Below, piece after piece: positions 36,143-44,177 of a stretch of DNA of 64,000 nt. A program made the translations under genes and the position numbers. The notes under the pieces were generated by a model, which worked only from the letters and a program-made list of their open reading frames with translations, did not search any database and had not been told where the DNA came from. Position 1 is the stretch's first letter. Every line of letters starts with the position of its first letter. Source of the stretch: DATEDA01 sp963789885 (GTDB lineage: Bacteria > Pseudomonadota > Gammaproteobacteria > Burkholderiales > SG8-39); assembly GCA_963789885.1 (NCBI GenBank), contig CAWBNB010000040.1, forward strand, positions 81,365 through 145,364, given 5' to 3'.

Positions 36143-37246
36143 TCATGCCCGAGCCTTGAACCAGTCGGTGACGCTTGGCGCGAGAAGCTTCTGTGCGCGG
36201 CCGCCTACGAACACGCCGATGTGGCCGCCCGGGAGGCCAAGCTCGGTGTAGTCCGTGGAACCGACCAGGCCGCGTAGCGCGGTGGCGCACGCGGGCGGCA
36301 CCACATGGTCGTGTTCCGCGTAGATGTTCAGGATCGGCGCCTTCACGGCGCGAAGATCGACCCGCTTTCCACCCAACTCGAGCGTTCCCGCCGCGAGCCG
36401 ATTCGCCTGGTACATGTCCTTCAGCCACTGCCGCCCGGCCTCCCCGGCATGGTCGGGCTGGTCGTACAGCCATCGCTCCATCCGGAGAAAACCGGTGAGC
36501 GCCGCCCGGTCTTCCAACATTTTCACGAGATCGGTCGAGTACTTTGTAAGCGAGCCGATCGGGTTCATCGAAGCGAACGCGAAGCCCGAAAGCGCTCCCG
36601 GCAGGTTCCCGAGCGCGTCGATCGCCAGGTCGATGTCCTCGGGGCGGCAACCGCGTGTCCAGACGTGCACGAAGCCGCGCCAGACCTCGGTATCGTCGCG
36701 ATCGGCATGAAAATCGACCGGCGTGACCGTAAGCACCAGGTTCTTGACCTTCTCCGGGTGCAGTGCCGCGTAACAGAGATTGAAGACGCCGCCCTGGCAA
36801 ATCGAGAGCAGGTTCACCCGTTCCACGTGATGGCGCTTGCGCAGCACCTCGACGCAGTCGTCGATCAGCACGTTGATGTAGTCGTCGAGGGTCAGCCAGC
36901 GGTCGCCCCGCGACGGATGTCCCCAGTCGATAGCGTAGACGTCGAGCCCGGCATCGAGCAGTTTTTCGATGAAGGAGCGTCCCGGCTGAAGGTCGGCCAC
37001 GTTGTAGCGGCCAACCAGCGCATAGACGAGTAGCACTGGCGTCGATAGGCGGTCGTCGACCCGCGGCGTATAACGGTACAGCACCATCTTATTGTCGCGG
37101 TACACCGCCTCCTTCGGCGTGCGCGCGATCGCCACGTCCTCGTCGGTCAGCTCGCGCAGGGTGCCGATGCCCGCCTGGAGGCGGCGCGTGAGATCCAGCC
37201 ACTCGGTGAGCGCCTGGTCCGGGGTGATTGCAAGCCGTGCCGTCAT
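36143..37246 (-). CDS. phaC: Class III poly(3-hydroxyalkanoate) synthase subunit PhaC
   Basis: The 367-residue catalytic subunit polymerises 3-hydroxyacyl-CoA into PHA. The lipase-like box is SICQGG with the nucleophilic cysteine; the other triad members appear in YAEHDHVVPP (aspartate) and LPGGHIGVFVGG (histidine). Its length, below 400, is the class III size, and the gene overlaps by four bases with the PhaE-like gene upstream (ATGA arrangement). It sits downstream of sigma-54 promoter P7, which would tie storage to the catabolic regulon. Confidence 0.88.
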   Translation of the reverse strand: MTARLAITPDQALTEWLDLTRRLQAGIGTLRELTDEDVAIARTPKEAVYRDNKMVLYRYTPRVDDRLSTPVLLVYALVGRYNVADLQPGRSFIEKLLDAGLDVYAIDWGHPSRGDRWLTLDDYINVLIDDCVEVLRKRHHVERVNLLSICQGGVFNLCYAALHPEKVKNLVLTVTPVDFHADRDDTEVWRGFVHVWTRGCRPEDIDLAIDALGNLPGALSGFAFASMNPIGSLTKYSTDLVKMLEDRAALTGFLRMERWLYDQPDHAGEAGRQWLKDMYQANRLAAGTLELGGKRVDLRAVKAPILNIYAEHDHVVPPACATALRGLVGSTDYTELGLPGGHIGVFVGGRAQKLLAPSVTDWFKARA

Positions 37247-37995
37247 GCTGGGTGTGCCGGCTCGTCTTCACCGAGGCGGCGTTTCAGGAGCCGCACTTCC
37301 CGGCGCAATTCGTGGATCATCGAGAACGCCTCGTCCACATCCGTGAGGGTCGGGAGGTCCTGGAGACGGCACATGGCCTCGGTGACGCGCCGCGCGTCCA
37401 CCCGGTACTGCATCGCCGCGCGGATCATCCGGGATTGCGACTCGACGTACTCGGGTGAGCGCGCGTGCGCCTGCAAGGCGCGCTCGCCGACCTCGCTCCA
37501 GAGCGCGAGGTACGCCTCGAGCGTGCGAATCTCGCGCGGCTCGTTCCCGCCCTGAAACTCCGCCGCGAAGGCGGCAAACGCCTGCTGCCACCCGGAAGCC
37601 ATGACGAGCTGGTGCGCAGTCGCCGCCTGCTGCAATTCACCCCACGTCTGCATCACCTTCTGGACGTGTCGCTCGATCGAGTCGGGGTTCCCGACTAGCG
37701 CCGGATGGCTTGCAAGCTGCCCGATCAGGTCGCCGAGGCCGAACTGCGGGAGACCAGCGAACCCCTTGGCGAGCCCTGCGGCGTGAGTAGCAGACGAGTC
37801 CGCCCAGGCGGCGAAGGGATTGGGGACCGACGCCGCACCGAACCACGAGCCGAACGACTGCTGCATCAGTCCGACGAGCTGCTTGTGGCTCGCGGCGATC
37901 TGCGCAGCAAGGCGCTCGGCGGCGTCGCCCCAGACGCCGGTCGACGCTGCTGCGGGGTCCTCCGGCGTGACGCGCCAGGCATTCCAGTTGAACAT
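37243..37995 (-). CDS. phaE: Class III PHA synthase subunit PhaE-like
   Basis: The 250-residue, mostly helical, alanine-rich protein lies directly upstream of phaC and overlaps its start. Start MFNWNAWRVTPEDPAAASTG; the middle NPFAAWADSSATHAAGLAKG, and the end, with SMIHELRREVRLLKRRLGED (coiled coil), match PhaE proteins. It has no catalytic motif; PhaE activates PhaC in a complex. The ATG at 37995 is within a few bases of the start predicted for sigma-54 promoter P7, so the mRNA may be nearly leaderless. Confidence 0.78.
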   Translation of the reverse strand: MFNWNAWRVTPEDPAAASTGVWGDAAERLAAQIAASHKQLVGLMQQSFGSWFGAASVPNPFAAWADSSATHAAGLAKGFAGLPQFGLGDLIGQLASHPALVGNPDSIERHVQKVMQTWGELQQAATAHQLVMASGWQQAFAAFAAEFQGGNEPREIRTLEAYLALWSEVGERALQAHARSPEYVESQSRMIRAAMQYRVDARRVTEAMCRLQDLPTLTDVDEAFSMIHELRREVRLLKRRLGEDEPAHPA

Positions 37996-38007
37996 GGAAG
38001 CACCTGC

Positions 38008-38023
38008 TGCAATGCCCGTGCCA
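38008..38023 (-). promoter_or_regulatory. Sigma-54 promoter P7 before phaE
   Basis: On the minus strand: TGGCAC-GGGCA-TTGCA, a perfect match. The predicted start is near 37997, almost at the phaE ATG. That leaves no room for a ribosome-binding site, which lowers confidence. The 608-base gap 37996-38603 also holds an activator site (38272) and P8. Confidence 0.5.
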
Positions 38024-38271
38024 GCCCGCAGCGCGAGGCGCCCCCATGGACACGGCCGCGCGAACGTGAGATTTCGAGGGTCCGCGATGCTTTCGCTATG
38101 TCGACTCGCGGATGAGACCGACGGAGATCGCCGCCAGCGCGATCTCATGGCAAAACTGCCGCGCGTTGCCCGGCAGCGGCGGCTTCTCCTTGCGCCTCTG
38201 GGCGCGTTCCAGTGCGCGGCGACTGCGCGACGCAAACGCGCCGAGGCGGGCCACCAACTATTCTAGCGTAG

Positions 38272-38288
38272 TGTCTTCGGCAGGGACA
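38272..38288. promoter_or_regulatory. Upstream activator site between P7 and P8
   Basis: TGTC-TTCGGCAGG-GACA, embedded in the longer inverted repeat AGTGTC...GACACT (38270-38290), has its edge 72 bp upstream of P8. Only one site is clear. Confidence 0.5.
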
Positions 38289-38359
38289 CTTGCCCGCCGC
38301 GCAAACACCCTCCGCTCGGTTTTCTCGGCGTGTTCCGGTGGCAAATGGGTATCTCGTTC

Positions 38360-38375
38360 TCGGCATACTCCTTGC
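38360..38375 (+). promoter_or_regulatory. Sigma-54 promoter P8 for the SDR/ACAD/CaiB/QOR operon
   Basis: CGGCAT-ACTCC-TTGCA keeps GG and GC at correct spacing with a C in the first position. The predicted start is near 38386, giving a long leader of about 218 bases before GTG 38604. I see nothing else in that leader. Confidence 0.6.
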
Positions 38376-38603
38376 ACAACTGACGCTATAGACGCCCATG
38401 ATCTCGTCCAGTTCACCTTCGGTGCATGCAAATCCGCAACGGAGCGCGGCGAACTCGCTCGTGCTGGTTGTCGGCGTGCGCGCAGATGTGCTAGGGCCTA
38501 AGATCAAAACCGACCTGTCGATGCGCGCCTGCCACGCTCGCGATGCCGAGGGAGGCATGGCGGGGATCGCCGGCGAGCGCAAGCCGGGATTGGAGGACCA
38601 GCC

Positions 38604-39350
38604 GTGAGCACGAAGGGAGCGATCGCAGTTACCGGGGCGACGCGCGGCATCGGCGCAGCGATCGCCGTCGAGCTTGCGCGTGCTGGCTTAACGGTCGGGT
38701 GCCTTTCGCGTAAGGGCGAGCCGCCCGCGGTGGCGGGGCTCGACGATGCGCTGCGCGCGCGCTTTGTCACCGCACGCTGCGACGTCACCGATGAGGCGAG
38801 CCTGCGCGTCGCACTCGCCGACGTGTCGTCGCGCGCCGGCGGGTTGTGGGGTCTCGTAAACAACGCCGGCATTCACCTCGATGGACCGAGCGAGAGCTTT
38901 TCGACCGGCCAGTGGAATGAGGTCATGTCCACCAACACCACTGCCGTCTTCGTGGCCTGCCGCGAAGCGTACCCGCATCTCGTCCGGGCCGGCGGAGGGT
39001 TGATCATCAACATCGGCTCGTTCTTCGACAAGCTCGGGGTGAAACGCAACCTTGCCTACTGCGCCTCGAAGGCCGCGGTCGGCGCCATCACCCGCTGTCT
39101 TGCAGTGGAGTGGGCGTCCAAGGGGATCCGCGTCATCGACATCGCGCCGGGCTACATCGTCACCGATCTGAACCGGGAGGCGATGGAGAAGGGGCCCCTG
39201 CGCGAGTATCTGGACAAGCGCATCCCGGGCCGTCGGCCGGGCACCGCGGAAGACGTCGCGCGGCTCGTGACCGCGCTCGCGCGCGAGAACCTGCCCTTCC
39301 TCTCCGGAGAGACGATCTACCTCGACGGTGCCCAGGGTATCGCGCATTAA
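38604..39350 (+). CDS. SDR family NAD(P)-dependent oxidoreductase
   Basis: A 248-residue classical SDR: cofactor loop TGATRGIGAAIAVELA, VNNAGIHLDG, catalytic serine in INIGSFFDKLG and YCASKAAVGA as the YxxxK pair. It ends SGETIYLDGAQGIAH. The GTG start at 38604 follows GGAGGA by six bases. It is first in an operon with acyl-CoA dehydrogenase, CaiB and quinone reductase genes, so it may act on a hydroxyacyl-CoA or ring alcohol. Confidence 0.88.
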   Translation: MSTKGAIAVTGATRGIGAAIAVELARAGLTVGCLSRKGEPPAVAGLDDALRARFVTARCDVTDEASLRVALADVSSRAGGLWGLVNNAGIHLDGPSESFSTGQWNEVMSTNTTAVFVACREAYPHLVRAGGGLIINIGSFFDKLGVKRNLAYCASKAAVGAITRCLAVEWASKGIRVIDIAPGYIVTDLNREAMEKGPLREYLDKRIPGRRPGTAEDVARLVTALARENLPFLSGETIYLDGAQGIAH

Positions 39351-39369
39351 CGTCAAAAAAGGCAACATC

Positions 39370-40575
39370 ATGAACGCACCAATGACCCCGCCACGTTCGG
39401 CCGCACGCCGCACCGTACTCGGACGCCTCGACGCGGCGATCGCCCTGTCAGACGAGGAGCGCATGATCCTCGAGAGCGTGCAGGTGCTCGCGCGCGAGGA
39501 GATCGCGCCACGCGCCGAGCAGTACGACCGCAACGCCGAGTTTCCCTGGGCGAACGTGGAAGCGATCAACAAGCTCGGCCTGAACGCCATGTTCGTCCCG
39601 GAGGCCTACGGCGGAAGCCCTCTTTCGTACACCGCGTATCTCGCCTGCGTCCGGGAAATCAGCAAGGCCTGCGCTTCGACGGGGATCGTCTGGGCGACCA
39701 ATTTCCACGCGATGAAGCCGCTGATCGATTTCGGCACCGAGGAGCAGAAGGCCCGACTGCTGCCGCGGATCGCGGCGGGCGGGCTCGGCGCCCTGTGCAT
39801 CACCGAGCCCTCCGCCGGGTCGGACGCGACCGGCATGAAGACCCGGTTCACCGAAGACGGCGACCACATCGTCGTCGACGGCGGCAAGACCTTCATCACG
39901 AACGGCGACGTCGCCGACCTCTATCTCCTGTTCGGCAAGTGGAACGGCATCGACGACGCCAAGGCGGCGATCTCGGTGCTGATATTGGAGAAAGACACCC
40001 CGGGGCTGCAGGTGCTCCGCACCGAGGAGAAGCTCGGCCATCGCGCCTCCAGCACCGCAGCGCTCGCCTTCGATGGCTGCCGCGTCCCGCGCGCGAACCT
40101 GCTCGGGAAACCGGGCGACGGCCTGCCGATCCTGTTCGCCTCGCTCAACAAGTCCCGCCCAAGCATCGCGGCGCATGCCCTGGGCATCGCGCGCGCGGCC
40201 TTCGAGGACGCGGTGGCCTACATCAACGAGCGCCGGCAGTCGGGGCATCGCATCATCGAGTTCCAGGGCATTCAGTTCATGCTCGCGGACCTCGCCACCG
40301 ATCTCGCGATGTGCGAGGCGTGGCTCTGGCAGGTTGCCCGCATGGTCGAGTCCGGCGAAGCCAACTTCGCCATCGAGGCGTCGATGCTCAAGATGCGGGC
40401 GTCCGACCTCGCCATGCGGATCGCTACCGACGCGGTGCAGTTCCTCGGCGGCTACGGCTATTGCAAGGATTACCGGGTAGAGCGATTGATGCGGGACGCG
40501 AAGATCACGCAGATCTGGGAAGGTACGAACCAGGTCCACCGGCAGCTCATCGGCCGCAGTTTCATCGTCAAGTAG
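39370..40575 (+). CDS. Acyl-CoA dehydrogenase
   Basis: The 401-residue flavoprotein has ALCITEPSAGSDATGMKTRF, the FAD/substrate signature, FITNGDVADLYLLFGKW, and at the C-terminus DAVQFLGGYGYCKDYRVERL followed by ITQIWEGTNQVHRQ, whose glutamate is the likely catalytic base. It introduces the alpha-beta double bond into an acyl-CoA and passes electrons to ETF. The frame is intact. It lies 19 bases after the SDR gene. Confidence 0.9.
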   Translation: MNAPMTPPRSAARRTVLGRLDAAIALSDEERMILESVQVLAREEIAPRAEQYDRNAEFPWANVEAINKLGLNAMFVPEAYGGSPLSYTAYLACVREISKACASTGIVWATNFHAMKPLIDFGTEEQKARLLPRIAAGGLGALCITEPSAGSDATGMKTRFTEDGDHIVVDGGKTFITNGDVADLYLLFGKWNGIDDAKAAISVLILEKDTPGLQVLRTEEKLGHRASSTAALAFDGCRVPRANLLGKPGDGLPILFASLNKSRPSIAAHALGIARAAFEDAVAYINERRQSGHRIIEFQGIQFMLADLATDLAMCEAWLWQVARMVESGEANFAIEASMLKMRASDLAMRIATDAVQFLGGYGYCKDYRVERLMRDAKITQIWEGTNQVHRQLIGRSFIVK

Positions 40576-40687
40576 AAGATCCAATGGCAGACATCATGAC
40601 CCTGGACGTGGCCGCGAGCGGCACCATGGAGGCGCCGTGCGCGCGGCCCCGCCGTGCCGGAGTGACCAAGCCGCGGAGCGAAGCGCG

Positions 40688-41845
40688 ATGACGACGCAGC
40701 CGCTCGCGGGCGTGCGCGTGCTCGATTTCAGCACGCTCCTGCCCGGTCCGATGGCCACCCTGCTGCTTGCCGAGGCCGGCGCCGAGGTGATCAAGATCGA
40801 ACGCCCGGGGCGCGGAGACGAGATGCGCTCCTACGTGCCTAAGTTCGGGACCGACAGCATCAACTTCGCGCTGCTGAATCGCGGCAAGCGGTCGCTGGCG
40901 ATCGATCTGAAGGCGTCCGACGCCGTGGCGAGGCTCCGGCCGCTCATCGAGTCGGCCGACGTGGTGGTCGAGCAGTTCCGCCCTGGCGTCATGGATCGCC
41001 TTGGGCTCGGCTACGATTCGATGCGTGCGCTGAACCCGCGCATCGTCTATTGCGCAATCACCGGCTACGGCCAGTACGGGCCGCGCGCTGACGTGGCTGC
41101 GCATGACCTCAACTACGTCTCGGACTCCGGCATGCTCGCGCTCACCGCGGGTGCGGACGGCGCGCCGGTGCTCCCGCCCGCCCTCATCGCCGACATCGCA
41201 GGCGGCACCTACCCGGCGGTGCTGAACATCCTGCTCGCACTGCGCGAGCGGGATCGGACCGGACTCGGCAGGAAACTCGACGTTGCGATGGCCGACAACC
41301 TGTTCACGTTCCTTTACTGGGCGCTCGGCAATGGCCTTGCTGCCGGCGAGTGGCCGACGCCGGCCGGCGACCTCGTCACCGGCGGCTCGCCCCGCTACCA
41401 GATCTATCGCACTGCGGACGACCGGTTCGTGGCCGCGGCGCCGCTCGAGGAGAAGTTCTGGGGCAATTTCTGCGACGCGATCGAGCTCCCGGCCGCGAGC
41501 CGCGACGACAGCGCCGATCCGGCCGCGGTGACCGCGCGCGTGCGCGCGATCATCCGCTCGGGCTCGGCCGCCCACTGGGAAGCGCGCTTCGCCGGCAAGG
41601 ACCTCTGCTGCACGATCGTCCGCAACGTCCGGGAAGCGCTCGACGACCCGCACTTCCGCGCGCGAGGGCTCTTCGACCGACGCCTCACCGCCGCGGGCCG
41701 ATCGATCCCAGCTCTCCCGATGCCGATCGCGGGTGCCTTCCGGGCGAGCAATGGTCACGACGGGTATCCGGAGCTCGGCGAGGCGAACGCCGAATTCGGC
41801 ATCGATACCCATGCGGGGGCATCCCGTGCGGGCGGTGCTCGTTAG
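40688..41845 (+). CDS. CaiB/BaiF family III CoA-transferase
   Basis: The 385-residue protein has LAGVRVLDFSTLLPGPMATL, EVIKIERPGRGDEMRSYVPK, NRGKRSLAIDLKASDAVARL and the catalytic-aspartate region ALIADIAGG. This is the second CoA-transferase of the window; the first is at 4930-6171. The ATG at 40688 precedes MTTQPLAGVRVL. A 112-base gap from the acyl-CoA dehydrogenase holds no gene I can support. The last bases overlap the next gene. Confidence 0.88.
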   Translation: MTTQPLAGVRVLDFSTLLPGPMATLLLAEAGAEVIKIERPGRGDEMRSYVPKFGTDSINFALLNRGKRSLAIDLKASDAVARLRPLIESADVVVEQFRPGVMDRLGLGYDSMRALNPRIVYCAITGYGQYGPRADVAAHDLNYVSDSGMLALTAGADGAPVLPPALIADIAGGTYPAVLNILLALRERDRTGLGRKLDVAMADNLFTFLYWALGNGLAAGEWPTPAGDLVTGGSPRYQIYRTADDRFVAAAPLEEKFWGNFCDAIELPAASRDDSADPAAVTARVRAIIRSGSAAHWEARFAGKDLCCTIVRNVREALDDPHFRARGLFDRRLTAAGRSIPALPMPIAGAFRASNGHDGYPELGEANAEFGIDTHAGASRAGGAR

Positions 41846-42827
41846 GGAACACGGCGCGCCCGACGCGCAAGCGCTGGAAGAAGTCGGCACGCCGCCGATC
41901 GGTGCGAGCGGCGCACTGGTCGACGTACACGCGATCGGCATCAACTTCCCCGACCTGCTGGTGATCGGCGGGACCTACCAGGTCCTCCCGCCACGTCCGT
42001 TCATCCCCGGCAAGGACGCCGCAGGCGTGGTCCGCGCAGTCGGTCCACAGGTCACCCTGGTGAAGCCCGGGGACCGCGTGCTCGTGTCTCAGGAGAGCGG
42101 CTGCTACGCGGAGCAGCTTGCGGCCCATGAGAACAACTGCCACGTCATGCCCGACGCGATGTCCTTCGCGGAGGCGGCTGCGATGGGGCTCGTCTACCAG
42201 ACGGCCTACTTCGCGCTCGTCGAGCGCGGCGGGTACAGGTCCGGCGAAACGGTGCTCGTGCACGGCGCCGCCGGAGGTGTCGGCCTGGCGGCAGTGCAGA
42301 TCGCCAAGGGTCTCGGCGCGCGGGTGCTGGCCGGCGTCCGCAGCACCGCGCAGGCTGATCTCGCGCGTGCGAACGGCGCCGACGCGGTGATCGACCTTGC
42401 GGGAGGGAACCTCCGCGAGACGATCCGCGCCCAAGTCCATGCCGCGACCGGCGCTCAAGGCGCGGACGTGATCCTGGATCCCCTCGGCGGCGACGTGTTC
42501 GACGCGTCGCTGCGTGCGCTCGCCTGGTGCGGCCGGCTCGTGGTGATCGGCTTCGCCGCCGGGCGTATTCCGGAGGTAAAGGCCAACTACCTCCTCGTCA
42601 AGAACATCGCGGTCAGCGGTTTGCAGTGGAGCGACTATCGCGACCGCACGCCGGAGCGCGTCCGCGAGGCCCAGGCGGTGCTTTTCAGGCTGTACGGCGC
42701 CGGGCGTATTCGTCCGCACATCATGAAGACATTCGCGCTGAGCGCGTTCGCCGAGGCGCTCGACTGGATGCGGCAAGGCAAGGTTCAGGGCAAGGTCGTC
42801 CTCGATACCGGGCGCACGGTCGCCTGA
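41826..42827 (+). CDS. NADPH:quinone oxidoreductase-like medium-chain dehydrogenase
   Basis: About 333 residues, of the zinc-free MDR type. VDVHAIGINFPDLLVIGGTY, PFIPGKDAAGVVRAVG and the NADPH loop VLVHGAAGGVGLAAVQIAKG identify it, and no zinc-binding cysteines are present. The GTG at 41826 (VRAVLVREHGAP) is preceded by GGGGG; an ATG at 41811 in the same frame is possible. Both overlap the end of the CaiB gene. It may reduce an enoyl or quinone substrate. It converges on the molybdenum hydroxylase operon. Confidence 0.85.
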   Translation: MRAVLVREHGAPDAQALEEVGTPPIGASGALVDVHAIGINFPDLLVIGGTYQVLPPRPFIPGKDAAGVVRAVGPQVTLVKPGDRVLVSQESGCYAEQLAAHENNCHVMPDAMSFAEAAAMGLVYQTAYFALVERGGYRSGETVLVHGAAGGVGLAAVQIAKGLGARVLAGVRSTAQADLARANGADAVIDLAGGNLRETIRAQVHAATGAQGADVILDPLGGDVFDASLRALAWCGRLVVIGFAAGRIPEVKANYLLVKNIAVSGLQWSDYRDRTPERVREAQAVLFRLYGAGRIRPHIMKTFALSAFAEALDWMRQGKVQGKVVLDTGRTVA

Positions 42828-42863
42828 GAACCTTGGTGCACGGGCGCAGCCCGCGCCGTTCTC
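42826..42863. terminator. Possible bidirectional terminator between convergent operons
   Basis: Nested inverted repeats lie between converging genes: outer arms GAGAAC / GTTCTC (42826-42831 and 42858-42863) and an inner hairpin CGGGC-GCA-GCCCG (42841-42853). There is no T-rich tract on either strand, so it is not a classical intrinsic terminator. Confidence 0.35.
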
Positions 42864-43329
42864 ACGCCTTCATCAGGTCGGCGGCGCGCTTGACGGCCTT
42901 GATGATGTTCACGTAGCCGGTGCAGCGGCAGAGGTTGCCTTCGAGCCCCTTGACGATGTCTTCGTGGGTCGGGTTCGGGTTGGCCTTGAGGATGCCCACC
43001 GAGGCCATGATCATGCCCGGAGTGCAGAACCCGCACTGCAGGCCGTGACACTCGGTGAAGGCCTGCTGCACCGGATGCAGGGTGTCGCCCTCGGCGAGCC
43101 CCTCGATGGTGACGATGTCGGCCCCGTCGGCCGACGCGGCCAGCATGGTGCAGGACTTGATCATGCTGCCGTCGAGCTGGACGGTGCAGCAGCCGCACTG
43201 GCTGGTGTCGCAGCCGACGTGGGTGCCGGTGAGCTCCAGCCCGTCGCGGATGAGGTCGACGAGCAGGGTGCGGTCTTCGACCTCGGTCGTGACGGGTTTG
43301 CCGTTGATGGTGAGCGAAATCTTGGCCAT
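42862..43329 (-). CDS. (2Fe-2S)-binding subunit of a molybdenum hydroxylase (CoxS-like)
   Basis: The 155-residue small subunit has two [2Fe-2S] motifs. The ferredoxin-type one is HVGCDTSQCGCCTVQLDG; the second is CGFCTPGMIM followed by NLCRCTGYVNIIKAV. ATG 43329 (MAKISLTINGKPVTTEV) is used. It is the last gene of the cupin/dehydrogenase/CoxL/CoxM/CoxS order. It passes electrons from the molybdenum centre to the FAD subunit. Confidence 0.92.
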   Translation of the reverse strand: MAKISLTINGKPVTTEVEDRTLLVDLIRDGLELTGTHVGCDTSQCGCCTVQLDGSMIKSCTMLAASADGADIVTIEGLAEGDTLHPVQQAFTECHGLQCGFCTPGMIMASVGILKANPNPTHEDIVKGLEGNLCRCTGYVNIIKAVKRAADLMKA

Positions 43330-43351
43330 GGCAATCGGTTCGGGAAAAGGT

Positions 43352-44152
43352 TCAGCCGGCGATCTTCTGCACGGCACGGCGGGTCATCACGGCGGCGAGC
43401 TGGGCACGATAGTCGGAGCCCGCGTGCAGATCGGAGATGCAGTCGCTCGCGTCGACTGCGAGGCCGTCGAGCGCGCCGGCGGAGAAGTCCTTGGTGAGTG
43501 CGGCCTCGGCCGCGCTCCAGCGGAAGACACCCGAGGCGCCCGCGCCGGTGATGGCGACGCGCACGCCGCCGGCGGTCTCGGCGACGAAGGCGCCGGCCAT
43601 CGCATAGCCCGAAGCCGGATGGGGAAACTTGCTGTAGGCCGCGCGCTTCGGGATCGGGAAGCGGATCGCCCGGATGATCTCGCCCTCCTCCAGCGCGGTC
43701 GCGAAAATCCCTTGGAAGTAGTCGGCGGCGGCGATCTCGCGGCGCGTCGTGACCACCGTCGCACCCAACGCCAAGACGGCGGAGGGGTAGTCGGCCGCAG
43801 GGTCGTTGTTGGCGACCGAGCCGCCGATGGTGCCGCGGTTGCGCACCTGCTGGTCGGCGATCCCTGACGCGAGCGCCGCAAGGGCCGCAATCGCTGCCTT
43901 CACGTCAGCCGAGTTCGCTACCTCCACGTGTCGCGTCATCGCCCCGATGGTGACCACGCCGCCCGCCACGCTGATCGCCCTGAGCTCCTTGACGCGTCCC
44001 AGGTCGACAACATGCGACGGCTGCGCAAGGCGGGCCTTCAGCGTGGGGATGAAGGTCTGCCCGCCGGCCATGAGCTTCGCCTCGGGGTGCTTGGCAAGCA
44101 GGTCGCCGGCTTCGGCCAGCGTCGCGGCTCGCAGGTATTTGAACTCGTACAT
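43352..44152 (-). CDS. FAD-binding subunit of a molybdenum hydroxylase (CoxM-like)
   Basis: The 266-residue medium subunit starts MYEFKYLRAATLAEAGDLLA and has the FAD motifs AKLMAGGQTFIPTLKARLA and VRNRGTIGGSVANNDPAADY. It ends with the CO dehydrogenase flavoprotein C-terminal domain (SDYRAQLAAVMTRRAV). It lies between the large and small subunit genes with short gaps, forming a standard L-M-S order. Confidence 0.92.
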   Translation of the reverse strand: MYEFKYLRAATLAEAGDLLAKHPEAKLMAGGQTFIPTLKARLAQPSHVVDLGRVKELRAISVAGGVVTIGAMTRHVEVANSADVKAAIAALAALASGIADQQVRNRGTIGGSVANNDPAADYPSAVLALGATVVTTRREIAAADYFQGIFATALEEGEIIRAIRFPIPKRAAYSKFPHPASGYAMAGAFVAETAGGVRVAITGAGASGVFRWSAAEAALTKDFSAGALDGLAVDASDCISDLHAGSDYRAQLAAVMTRRAVQKIAG

Positions 44153-44177
44153 CGCGCCTCCCAGGGGCTCGGGTCGG

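Noticed and set aside
40584..40691. Small 35-residue gene between the acyl-CoA dehydrogenase and CaiB
   Set aside because: The peptide MADIMTLDVAASG... has no ribosome-binding site or family resemblance and simply fills the gap to the next ATG.
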